A DNA stretch of 64,000 nt from NCBI GenBank assembly GCA_916610825.1, contig OU744450.1, forward strand, positions 10,723,380 through 10,787,379. The letters run 5' to 3'. Shown piece by piece: positions 22,101-34,555 of this stretch. Source of the stretch: Haliclystus octoradiatus. Taxonomy: Eukaryota > Cnidaria > Staurozoa > Stauromedusae > Haliclystidae. How positions within the stretch are numbered: position 1 is the first letter of the stretch; each line of letters opens with the position of its first letter. The notes under the pieces were generated by a model. The model was not told where the DNA came from and searched no databases. It saw only the letters and a list, made by a program, of their open reading frames with translations. Both the position numbers and the translations under genes were made by a program.

Positions 22101-25100
22101 CATATTCACAAATACAAACTAAAACTAAATTCACTTTGACAATCACCTTTCATACAAATGTCAAAAGGAGTAACTGGTCAACTGCTATAGATGTGAAATG
22201 GAAGGTTTTCTGGGCAACTTGAAATTTAGATTGAAACCTTTTAAAAGTTAGACAGTTCTAGGCGTGGATTGTAATTTTTGTTTTGTTTGTTTGGAGCAAA
22301 TTAAGAGTTTAGGCAATTCAATGCATGTTATGTCTAAGCAGACTTTCATAGGACCTATGGATTGTCCTTAGATATTAATAAATATAAAGGAATACATGTA
22401 AACAGCCAATGTGATAAATAAGATACCTCTTTGAGATCAGCAATATTAAGTCCAGACGATGAAGAGTCAAATTTTGCATAGGAAGGTGGTGGATTATCAC
22501 CCAGTCCCTCTAGAAGTGGATTAACAATGGACCATTGGACCTGCATCGGAGAAAGTTAAAAGAAGAAGATGTAAACAATAAGGCATGGGATGATTCAATT
22601 TTTAATATCAACCTAACATCATCAGATTATCATCATCATATAGTCAGCGTTTGGAATTCTAGAACAGCTTCTTTGTTGAATTCTTGTTGAGATTTGACTT
22701 ATAAATCATAAATATATCTTTATTTTCGATTTTTCTCTAGACTTCCGAAATCTAGGATTCCCACTTTTGTCGGACCCTATACAGTGTAACATTTATAAAA
22801 TGGGTGCAGTGTTGATTACATAGATCAATCGTAACAACATTACAAACTGGCATTTCTTTTGGTTGTGAATATTCTCTGGTAAACTACAGAAATAATTACT
22901 GCTGTGAAAACAGTTTATCATAATTACTCAATGTTTTCACATGGGCCAAGTAGAAAGATAAAAAACATCAGTTATATTTATATTGTGTTGATTCAAAAAC
23001 TAAGAACAAATGACTAAGGTGCTAATGCAGTCACAAGAAAATATTTTTTCAGCCAGTGACAATATATGGTATTATTTATGCACTAAATGGGATTGTATAG
23101 CTCAGGTAAACATACATTGGCGACATCTCGTTTACAAGTTAGTTCTTGAATCTCTCTTGATTGATTGCATTTCTCAATTATTTTATCAATTGTGCTGAAA
23201 AATTAATAAAAAGTAATAGTAATGTAAAGTAATAAAAAATAGCTCTGCTACTCTACAACTCACGGTTGACTATGATAGAATAAGCAAGAATTACGACAGC
23301 TACGCTAGAAGCTAATCAGTTACAGTGAAACATGTATATAACAGCCAGCAATAAGAAGTAGAAGAATTGACCATTACATGTAGGTGGCCTACATATGCAG
23401 GGTTGATTCAATAGAAAAACTAATTAAACATTGGGGAAAGGGCTTTAAATAACGGTCGTTAGGTCGCCAGACACGTTGACTGACTTAGTCTCATTTCGGC
23501 CGGACATAAGGAGATCTTTGCCTGATAAATTTTCATTGTTAAATATTCATATATAAGATCTTTTGTAGATTTAATATATTGTGTGTCGTTAATGCCTAAT
23601 CTCTCCTTGTAGTTGATGCTTATTGTTGTAAAGAACCTGCCTAGAATTTGATTAAAACAGGAAGTAGAATTTTGAATGATGCGGCCGTAAATGGAACTTA
23701 TCAGTAATTAACAACCATTTGTGAACATAAAACCACACTGGTAACACAATTCCAACAGGCCTTCAAGCAACAATGACTACGCGAAAATTTACATACGAGT
23801 TGGAGTCACATGGAGTTGCAGACCCATACTGAAAATGTGAGAATTCATTCATTCCCTTTATATATTATTAAACTTAGGCCTACATGAAACTTTGTTGGAC
23901 CAATTGCAATTTATGCCGGACATTGTCTGATGTCCGGCGCTTACTTCAAGCCCTGATTTGGGCTATTTGTGATAAGATTGCTACTCCAGATGTCAACAAA
24001 GTGACCACTACATACAGGTGGTCACTGTATAACCTAGAGGTGGCAGTATAGCATATTTGCAATTAGAAAATGGTAATTCTAAGCATGCTTACTGAAACAG
24101 TGACAATGTTGACCTATTTTGAATTTCATTCTCTTCTTGTTCAATCTTCTGTTTTTCAACTTCTTCATTCTTCTCTTCATGATCAGATTCTTCAGATTGC
24201 TTTTCTTCATTTTCATTTGATGATAAAGATAGATTGTTAGCCTAGTGATTGCAATACAATTAAAAATGACAATAACCAGATTCAAGGTAAATTGGAAATC
24301 CTTATATTGTAAGATTCTAGAGGGCTAGAGAAAATTCAGAAGAAAATTTAAACAGTGTAATCACATGACAAATATCAATTATATGTAGGCCTATTTGATT
24401 TGTCTTAATGAACTGCGTTCTTCAAGTAACAAGCTAGTAGTCAAAGAAGTCCAACCACTCATTATTCAAAGCGATACTCAATTCTCTTCCACATTATTAT
24501 TTGACGGTGTATATTCACCACACCAACAAAGAGAGGTTTTGAATAGTATGATTATGACTTTGGCCAGGGTCTGACAAAACTCTGCAACCTGGTATTCAGG
24601 TTTCCGGCAGGCTGGCCAAAATTACAAAGAAAATTGACATAGTTTTTTCTGCTCCTCAAATGAGAGAAATGGCAATATTTTAAGAACCTGTAATCTAGGT
24701 TTAAAGTTTTTGATTTGATAATAAATTTGGTTTCTGGAAAGAGAAAACATTTTTCAGACCCTGACCATGGCAAGGGTCTGCTGCTTTATATTATTTCGTC
24801 GTTTGGAATAAGGTAATTTGATTAGAATGGTTTATCTGCGAATGTGCAAAGCTGTTTACTTATGATCTAGAATGAATAAAGAAACTACATTCCTACCTGT
24901 GATTCAATACTTGATGTCAATGTTTCTATTTGTGATTGCAATGACATAGATCTAAACATAAAACAGACATTAAAAGTACTGCATGGGAGAAACAAACACT
25001 GGCAATTTAACAATTAGACAACGAGCCCGAGTTGGCTACTGTCGAATAGTCACCAACGTCCTCCAAGGTGACTATTCTGGTCGGTATCCAACAAAGGGTG

Positions 25101-28100
25101 ATTTGTCTAATTGTTTTAATAGAAACCAACTAGTGGTACTAGCAAAACAGATTAAAAGAAATAAATTCCAACTATTTATCTTTTTCTTGCATAATTAATT
25201 TTGAATACAACTGTTAATCAAAGTCATCCATGACGACTGCAGCGTCGTGATTTGGAGGATGAATTTTTTGATTCGACTTGTTTCAGATTTAGTTTAAAAC
25301 AAAAGAGTTGAATATTATTATTATTACTGGCCATAAAAATACAACTCCACAGAATAGCAAGCTTAAGCAAGGTAACTATTAAGTATCAAAAAATATAAAA
25401 ATGTTTGCAGTTCGTAATATAAAAGTTTGTTGTTTATAAATTACTTTAGCTGACTAGCATACTAATCTGCAACAAAGTGGCGGAGCAAAAATTGTGAGAA
25501 GATTATTTTAAAATAAGAATAAAATTGTGCATGCATAGACTACATCTCATATTTTGTTACTTGCTTTGTTTTCCCGGGGACGGAATTTATAAGACTCTCG
25601 TAATTTGCATCAAATTTTGATTCAAAAACATTTGTGAATCACTTGTTTACATTTTGAAATTTGCGAGGGAGCTTGCCAGCGTTTACTATGAGAAAATAGT
25701 GAACGATGGAGCAGCCAATCAGAATGCAGATCATCGAATAGTACCCTAGTCGGTTTCGATTAATAATTATTATTGAAGACTTGACCAAATAACTTGGTAA
25801 CTTCAATAAATTATGTATATTAGAAGAGACCATGAGGCATTGCAAAGAGGATTAAGAAGTTTTCACAGCTTAAGTGTAATTCAGCGTAATTCAAGGTTCT
25901 GTCGGTTAATTCTGCATGGCTTTAAATTTCAAGTTTCAGCATGGTTCCAGTCACAGAAACAATAAGAATGTCAACCACAATGTAGACATGCAAGGGAATC
26001 TAAGCGTAGAGCCCACCATTCCTATTTAACCCTTTCAGAATATCGCAATGAAACTCTTCGAAATGTAGCCTAAAAGTTCAATCAAACATTTCTCCACATT
26101 CTGTATATAGTCAACAAGTCATAACATATAGGCCTAACATAAGTAGAGAAAATAATCATACTATTAATATTTCTACTGAAATACATACTCTACATACAGT
26201 AAGTATATTTTTAGAAAATGTGGCTTCCTAACATCATGATATATTGATTTCATTCTTCAAAATGAATTACTGGGCTACTTGAATCTATATGACTTACAAG
26301 TACAACATTTTTCCTCATGCTTAGGCATATTCAGTGTTTGGTAAAAGTTGCCATTGTTTAGTCAACAAATTTAAAGTAGGCTAACACAAAGTGTAACAAG
26401 TTTTTAGCACAGTATTTAGGGATTTGTAGCTATTTTGAATGTGGAAACTATTTTTAAAACTGTACGAACATTGCAATTTTGTTTTGTTCCTTACTAAGAA
26501 GTTCCTCTAGCCCGTGTGCAGCGACTCTCAGTTTCATAGAGCAGAATATGGGATAGAGGCTATTGCCTATTGAAGAGTGTGCCCTGTTTAATATTTATGA
26601 ATAACTTACTTGTTATGAAGTTGTTGGAATGTTAAATCGTTTAATGATATTTCATTTTGTTGAACTCCTGGCAAATCTGTTTCTTTAGGTACTAATGTAG
26701 CATCAAAGAAAAACGGGAGAATTGGTTTCCCTTTTTCTTCTCTGAAAGAAATTAAGAGATAAAGCATAAATTAGATGGATTGAAAAAATTGAAGTCAAGT
26801 CAAGCAGTCATTGGCTATTTATGAACTAGTCGTGAAAATTGGCTAGGAGATTGTTATTGTTATTATTTTTGAAATTGGCCAGGGGGTTTTGATTTGTAGG
26901 CTCTAATGGCAGCAGAGACAATATGCATACATGCATAATGTAGATAATGTAGTAGGCCTATGTAGACTAGAACAAAACTCATTTTCAAAAATATAAGGAT
27001 CATAGGCTCCAAAGTCGAAAGTGTTACATTTCAGTAATAGGCTACATTGTTTGATGAAATATTGTGTCAATGCCCATGCAAATAGCTGCTTATGAACAGC
27101 TCACAAACTTTTTTATCTAAGCTTATAAATTTCAAAGTCTGTGTATAAGTACGTTTGTATGTCCAGCAACAGTTTTCTCCGTCAATTGTAGCCCTGCAGC
27201 TTTGAAAAACCTACCATTGTTATTAGTAAGATGAACTTCAACATATTATTATGACAGCCTTCGTTTTCCAGATTTTGCTTTCTGTTTCTCACATCGAAAT
27301 AAAACATATCTTTCTCCTGTGATTTAGCTTTGCGTTGCAACAACAAAAGCAATTTTGGTTTCTCATTTTCACACGCATGATTAAACTTTTGTAGTTTCTA
27401 CTTTTGATATTGAATTTGATAGCGGGTGTTGTGCCATTCAAAAATACATCAACATAATTGAAACATTTATCAATTATTCTTATTTATTAATCACAACAAA
27501 AAACAATTGTCGCTATCTTTCATACTAAAATGTTTTTCAAAGAAATTTTTAATTACCTAAATTATGTCTGGAAATTAGACTTATGGACTCATTTCAGTTA
27601 TGGAACGATTTTGGTTTGGTGTTCTGTTTTGAATAGCTTAAAATACATTTTCTCAACAGTTTAGATACTGTAAAACTAAATCAACCCAAATTAGCACAGT
27701 AATGCGGGGGACTACAGTAATTAGTAGTACATAAGCGTGTGAACATTTCATGGACATAAATATTGGATACACTTTTCATGAACTGTTATGAACAATGAAT
27801 GGATCATTTATGGATTTTTCATAAACAGTCCATGAAACATTGATGAAGTAAACTGTTCGTGAAAAGTGTGCCATTATAGCTTGCATATGATTATGTAACT
27901 TATTAATAGACATACTTGCACTTGATTAGGAAACCCTCATATTCAATATTAGGATCGACGGCCTCTATACTCTGTTGCATTTCAGCAGCAGATGTGAAAA
28001 GTTGCTCATTCGACCATACAGTATATTTATATAACTCTTGTAAGCATGATTTCCTGTTGAAAGATATCAGTAGCATACACGTGAGAAACATAGAAAAACA

Positions 28101-31100
28101 ACATTTTATATTTCCTAGAAAAATCCTAAGCATATTTTTTACATTCATATTAGTAACAAATAAAGATACACAAATCATGAAATAAATACTACCATATCAA
28201 GATATAAAAATCACTAAAATTAATAACATTGTATATTAAAACACTAAAATTTACATTAGGCTTCTTATCCTCCAATTGTGTTACAAAACAGCATTGATAA
28301 AGTACATGACGACATTCTGACTTCTTTAGATTGTAGGAAATCTGTGATATTGCTACTATTGGACTTATCTGCTGCATTCGACACAGTAGACCACGGCATC
28401 TCACTGAAAAGACTACATCAAAGATTTGGAATTTCAGAAAAAGTATATGAATGGCTCAAATTCTATATTCAAACCAGGACGTACACTGTCACCGTTCCCG
28501 ATGGTTCTTCGTCCAAGAGGAAGCTGAAATGTGGGGTACCACAAGGGAGCATCCTTGGACCGCTTTTTTTTTCACCATATACTTCACCAATTGATGACAT
28601 AGTTAGAAGTCATGGCCTTTCATATCACTTATACGCTGATGACACTCAGTTATATATCTCATTCGACCAAGCCAATATGGAAGATAAAAACATGGCCAAG
28701 TACAAACTCGAAGCAAACTCCCATAACACTGAATTTTTGCACATCAAAGGCAAAAAAACTACCACAGTCATCAACGGATGGAATCGAAATTGGTCACTGT
28801 GCTATTACAACTTATTTACATTACAATATTGATATACTTCCTGTAAACATAATCGTGTCATTTATAGTTTTAGTTTAGATTCTAATATACTGTTCTGTGA
28901 TCAACAACGTTTATTCTCTCGTCTCAAGTTCTAGCTTATTCACATAATACTACATGGCGCTGCGATTATTCGAACTTTGGGATTGTTATTGTTGATTTGT
29001 TATTTATACCTTCGTCTTCGTTTGGTATATTTATTGGTTCATATTTTTCATTCATCTTACTGTTCGTGTTGTTTACATTATGCCAATGGAGACACGTCAG
29101 AATGAAAAAGCTTCCACAAGCACTGCTGGTGATGAAGAATTCTCTGATAATTCTGATTCTCACGATCCAATAATACCTTTGGCATCTTCTATTAATCTAC
29201 CTTCAGGAGATATTCCGCCATGGTTTAACGCCATTTTACAGCAACAACAACAAGCTTTTACCGCCGCTCTGCAATCCGTCGCTAAAGCAACTTCAAAACA
29301 CAGAAATAACGAATCTCACTCGGGTTCAGCCAAAAGAATGGACATACCAACATTAAAAAGTCCTTCGAAGATAACTATTGCCGATTTTCGTGATTGGGAA
29401 GAACGATTTTCAGGTTACGCTGCTGCGACACGTTTGTCAACAGACTGCAATCTCGCTGCTCGAAGAGGCATACTAAGATCTGCAATTCACGACGATTGGT
29501 CAAAGTTGTGGACAGCCAAAGTAATCTTGGTCAACGATATCGATGATACAGACGCAATAATAGACAAATTTAGTCATTATCTTCGAGATAAACGAAATCC
29601 ACTGCTTGATCGAAAAGAATTTCACAACAGGGACCAACTTCCTGATGAGACGATAGATCAATACTACGCCGTTCTACGCACGCTTGATGAAAGCTGTGGG
29701 TTTTCCCCTGAGTTAACATGCGAAACATGTCACGCAGACACAGGAATATCACAAAACATGCGGGACGAAAGACTGCGGGACCGTCTAATATGTGGCCTCC
29801 GCGATGTTGACACGCAACAAAAAGTCCTGGCAGAAAAATTTTCTACGCTTACATTAAAGAAAACATTAGACATTTGTACATCTCACGAGGCAAGTAAGAC
29901 AACACAAGACAAGTTAGCAACCTCTTCAACAATTAATGTCTCAGCAATCAAAAGCAAGAAGCCTTACAAGAAATCAGAAAAATCAAATACTGGTCGTCAA
30001 GACAACAACAGCTCTAATGAACATACACCTAAATGTTATTTTTGTGGCAAGCAAAAGCATTCAAGAGCCGAATGCCCAGCAAAAGAAGCTATATGTGGAT
30101 TTTGTGACAAGTTAGGACACTATCAATCAGTTTGCAAAGCAAAAAAAAGATCATCACATCAACCAAATACTAACCATGTATATCTTAATGCATTGTCAAA
30201 TACAACTGATACAATCAAGCTACTAACTACACATGAACATGGACCCTCATACCTTCATTGGCTACCTGACACTGGTGCTGCATGTGACGTCCTAAGTGTT
30301 CAACATTTAAAGGCATTAAACTGTGACCTTTTATTAAAGTTGAAGCCAGCTACTGATCAACTATTTACAGCTAATTCAACACCTCTATCAACACTTGGTC
30401 GCTGTTCTCTGACAATCAAACTTAACAACAATCAATACACTGCTGACATTCATGTGGTGGACGCTGTCAATGCACCATTACTAAGCAAAAAAGGATGCAT
30501 TGCGTTGGGTCTTATTCCTGAAAACTGGCCAGACTTATCAGCAGCTACTCCTGTCAACACTGTGTCTCTATTGGCAAGCACTGACCAAGAAGCTCATCAC
30601 ATCAATCTACCAACACAGCAATCTTCCAACGATGACGCCACACAACTTATAAAGGAATTCTCTTCTGTTTTCACTGACACAGGACCACTACGGAAAATGG
30701 ATGGCCCTGCAATGAAGATAGAGCTGACCGAAGACGCCACACCTACTCGCCAATACAAAGCGTATAATATACCGTTTAAGTGGCAGAAATTGGTACAAGC
30801 ACAACTAGATTCGATGATCACAAAGGACATCATAGAAAAAGTTCCTTTGAACGAATCACCACAATGGATTCACCCTATGGTTGTCGTTCCAAAGAAGAAC
30901 TCTACAGAGCCAAGAATCACAGTTGATCTCACATCACTAAATCGGTTTGTCAAAAGACCTGGTTATCCATCACGCACACCACGAGATCTGATCGCCAACA
31001 TCCCGCCTGGAATGAAATACTTCACTACCTTGGACGCCCGTCATGGCTACTGGCAAGTACCTCTGGCTACTGAATCAAGACCGCTCACTACATTCATCAC

Positions 31101-34100
31101 ACCCTGGGGCTGTTACCGCTTTAGAAGGAATGTCATGGGTCTTATCAGCGCTGGCGATGAGCACAACCGACGTGGAGATGAAGCATTGGCTGGCATTGAC
31201 AACCTACAGAAAGTGGTGGAAGACGTCATCATCTACGACAAAGACTATGACACACACATCAAACGAGTCAAAGACGTCTTAAAGAGATGCTCTGATAATG
31301 GTATCACCTTGAATAAAAAGAAATTTCATTTTGCTCAATCATCTGCTGAATGGTGTGGGTATGTTATTACTTCAACTGGTTACACGTTAAATCCTCGCCT
31401 GGTTACTGCATTGACAGAATTTCCACAACCAACATCATTGACGCAACTACGCTCTTTCCTTGGTCTGGTACAACAGTTTGAATCATTTTCATCTGAAATT
31501 TCACAACTGGCAACACCACTACGAGCTCTACTGTCACCTTCAACATCTTTCTATTGGAATCAACTCCACCAAGATGCATTCAAAGGCCTCATCAATGAAC
31601 TAACTAGTCCACGCATCCTTGCTCATTTCAATCCACAAGCTCAACTCCGACTTGAAACAGATGCTGCACAATCTAAAGGACTTGGCTATGCTCTATGGTC
31701 CGAACAAGATGACAAAACTTGGCGCCTCCTACAATGTGGTTCACGCTTTGTCACTGATGCAGAGTCCCGCTACTCTGCTACTGAAATTGAATTGGCCGCA
31801 GTCGTTTGGGCAACCCAGAAGTGCAAAATGTTTTTACATGGGTCATCATTTAACCTAATTGTCGACCACAAGCCACTAATATCCATCCTCAATGACAAGC
31901 GTCTGCACCAAATTCCAAGTGCAAGAATCATTCGCCTCAAAGAAAAGTTATCATCATTTTCATTCACTGCTATCTGGCGTGCTGGTACAAGTCACACCGT
32001 CGTCGATTGCTTCTCACGACATCCAGTTGATCAACCAAGTCCAGACGATGTCAACATTGATACAGATGCTGATTCAAGCTTCCAAGTAAATCACATCCAA
32101 ACTCGTCTTCAATCAACTGATGCTACCAACTTTCCACCAGACGCAACTCTCAACAAAGTCAAATCTGCAGGTGAAAATGACGCAGTACATCTCAAGCTAG
32201 CTGACCTGATCATTAATGGCTTCCCACAACAGAAGGAAAAACTGGACATCAGCATTCACCCCTATTGGTCACTACGTCACGATCTGTCACTCTTGGAATC
32301 ATCAATCATCCTCTACCAAGATCGCATTCTTATCCCAAAATCTCTTCGATCGACTATGCTGAATGAACTCCACACATCTCATCTTGGTCTAACTCGAACT
32401 CTTGCACGAGCTCGACAATGTATTTTTTGGCCAAATATGACCAACGAAGTCACAAATCGAATTCGGTCATGCGAAGAATGTGCCCAAAGACTGTCATCCA
32501 ACTCACATGAGCCACTTATTCAAGACACACCACCAACTCGTCCTGGTGAAGCGATTGCAACAGACATTTTCTCACACCATGGCCACGAATTCCTTGTCAT
32601 CACCGATAAGTACTCTGGTTGGCCTCACGTTGTACACTGTGGCAAGAGCACCGATACAGACACCGTCGTCGATATTCTATCCAGCTGGTTCTGTAGCATG
32701 GGTGTCCCTATTCGCTTAACGTCTGATGGTGGACCGCAGTTTTCAAGTCATGCATTTTCAGCATTCTGCAAAGATTGGGGCATAATTCACGACCCGTCGT
32801 CACCATACCATCATCAAGCCAACGGACATGCAGAAGCTGCTGTCAAAGCTATGGAAAATATTGTCGCCAAAGTAACAACAAATGGACACCTCAACACAGA
32901 AGCCTTCTACAAAGCTCTATTGGAATACCGTAATACACCAAGAAGTGATGGTATCAGTCCAGCCCAGCGTTTATTTGGCAAACCTCTTCGGTCACGAATC
33001 CCAATTCATCCATCGCAATTCACTGATGACATCAAGCAACTAATTATTATTGCAGACAAGAAAGCAAGCACGCTAAAAGAAAAAGCAAAACAACAACATG
33101 ACCTTCATGCTCGCCGCCTTGATCCATTCATTCCTGGTGATATTGTCCGCATCCAAAATCAGAATACCAAACATTGGGATCGCATTGGAGAAATTGTCTC
33201 TATTGATCCTCGAGGACGCAGCTATCGCCTAAAAACCGAATCTGGTCGACTCTACTGGCGCAACCGCCGTCAACTCCGCCGGTACTATGGTCCATCAACA
33301 TCAACTACAGCTGCTGCTTCAACCACCCCAGAGGAGGAAGAACCATCAACAAATACATCTAGTGCATCATTACATTCACCACCTAGACGCAGCACTAGAA
33401 AGAAAAACAAAACTAATAAACTAAATTTATAATCAATATTCATTACATGTATATTTCTATAATCTCCCAGAAAGGGCATGTGCTATTACAACTTATTTAC
33501 ATTACAATATTGATATACTTCCTGTAAACATAATCGTGTCATTTATAGTTTTAGTTTAGATTCTAATATACTGTTCTGTGATCAACAACGTTTATTCTCT
33601 CGTCTCAAGTTCTAGCTTATTCACATAATACTACAGTCACAAAACTATCAACTCATCGTCAAATGCTCGCACAATTGGTGTCACCATCACTTCCTCAATG
33701 GCAATGGAATCTCACATAGTGAACATCTGCAAGTCTGGTCTCCATCATTTACGAAAATTTAGCAACATAAGAAAACATCTCAATCGTGAGTCAGCTGAGA
33801 TAGTAGTCCATACCTTTATAACATCACGGCTGGATTTTTGTAACTCAGTTTTGTATGGAATACCATCATCATTACTTAAGCGCCTTCAAAGGTTACAAAA
33901 TGCCACTGCCAAGTTAATCACCATGTCTGGGAAGTATGATCATGCAACACCTATTCTACGTTCATTACATTGGTTACCAATCAAACAAAGGATCCACTTC
34001 AAAATTCTCTTAATAACTTTCAAAGCTCGACATGGCCTGGCACCCCTATACATTCAGAACTCATCTAATACTATTCACCGATCAGATCTCTGCGTTCATC

Positions 34101-34506
34101 CAACAGCAAACAACTCAGGAAGAAAGCAAGCTACCAGTTCAAGCATTTTGGAGCTAGATCATTCTCTTTCACATCCCCACTCCTATGGAATGATTTACCT
34201 TATGAAGCAAGATCCGCTGATTCTATTTTCTCTTTTAAAAAACTAATAAAGACTTTTCGTTTTAAAAAAGCATATGAGTAACATTTTTATAAAACATTAC
34301 TATTTTAGTATTTATATAGTTTTTACAGCATTTTTAATGGTATCTATCTTTTTACGCTTTTCTCCTTAATGCATTTCTTTTGATCTTTTAAATGTTTTAA
34401 ATTTAAATTTTTATTTTTAACTTATTTAGACTAGACCACCACTGTAAAGCGCTTTTGAGCAAAATTTTGGAAAAAACGCTACATAAATAATGTATTATTA
34501 TTATTA

Positions 34507-34555
<49 letters not shown>

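Larger units (their letters stand above)
28798..33635 (+). mobile_element. Full-length Ty3/gypsy LTR retrotransposon with identical LTRs
   Basis: Two 157 bp LTRs (TGTGCTATT...ATACTACA) match base for base by eye. The 5 bp target duplication GTCAC is at 28793-28797 and 33636-33640. A TGGCGCTGCG primer-binding-site-like sequence begins right after the left LTR at 28955, and a purine tract (AGAAAGGGCA) precedes the right LTR. A single open gag-pol ORF lies between. Identical LTRs and an unbroken frame mark a very recent insertion. The target was the L2-like LINE. There is no env-like ORF. Confidence 0.92.
28262..34553 (+). mobile_element. L2/CR1-like LINE remnant, interrupted by a Ty3 element
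   Basis: The reverse-transcriptase part is at 28278-28797 ([24 protein letters not shown] box). The C-terminal region continues at 33641 after the Ty3 insertion. The element ends in an ATT microsatellite (34491-34553) preceded by GTAAAGCGCTTTTGAGC, as in L2-type LINEs. It is truncated at the 5' end, lacks residues between the YADD box and the downstream HIKGK block, and is frameshifted. It lies in the kinase intron between exons 35474-35011 and 28053-27916, in the opposite orientation to the gene. Confidence 0.8.

Noticed and set aside
28278-28404. Reading the LINE RT start as an exon of the kinase gene
   Set aside because: It is on the opposite strand, and the kinase exons already join in phase without it.
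34491-34553. ATT array as a regulatory or CRISPR-like repeat
   Set aside because: It is the microsatellite tail of the L2-like LINE.
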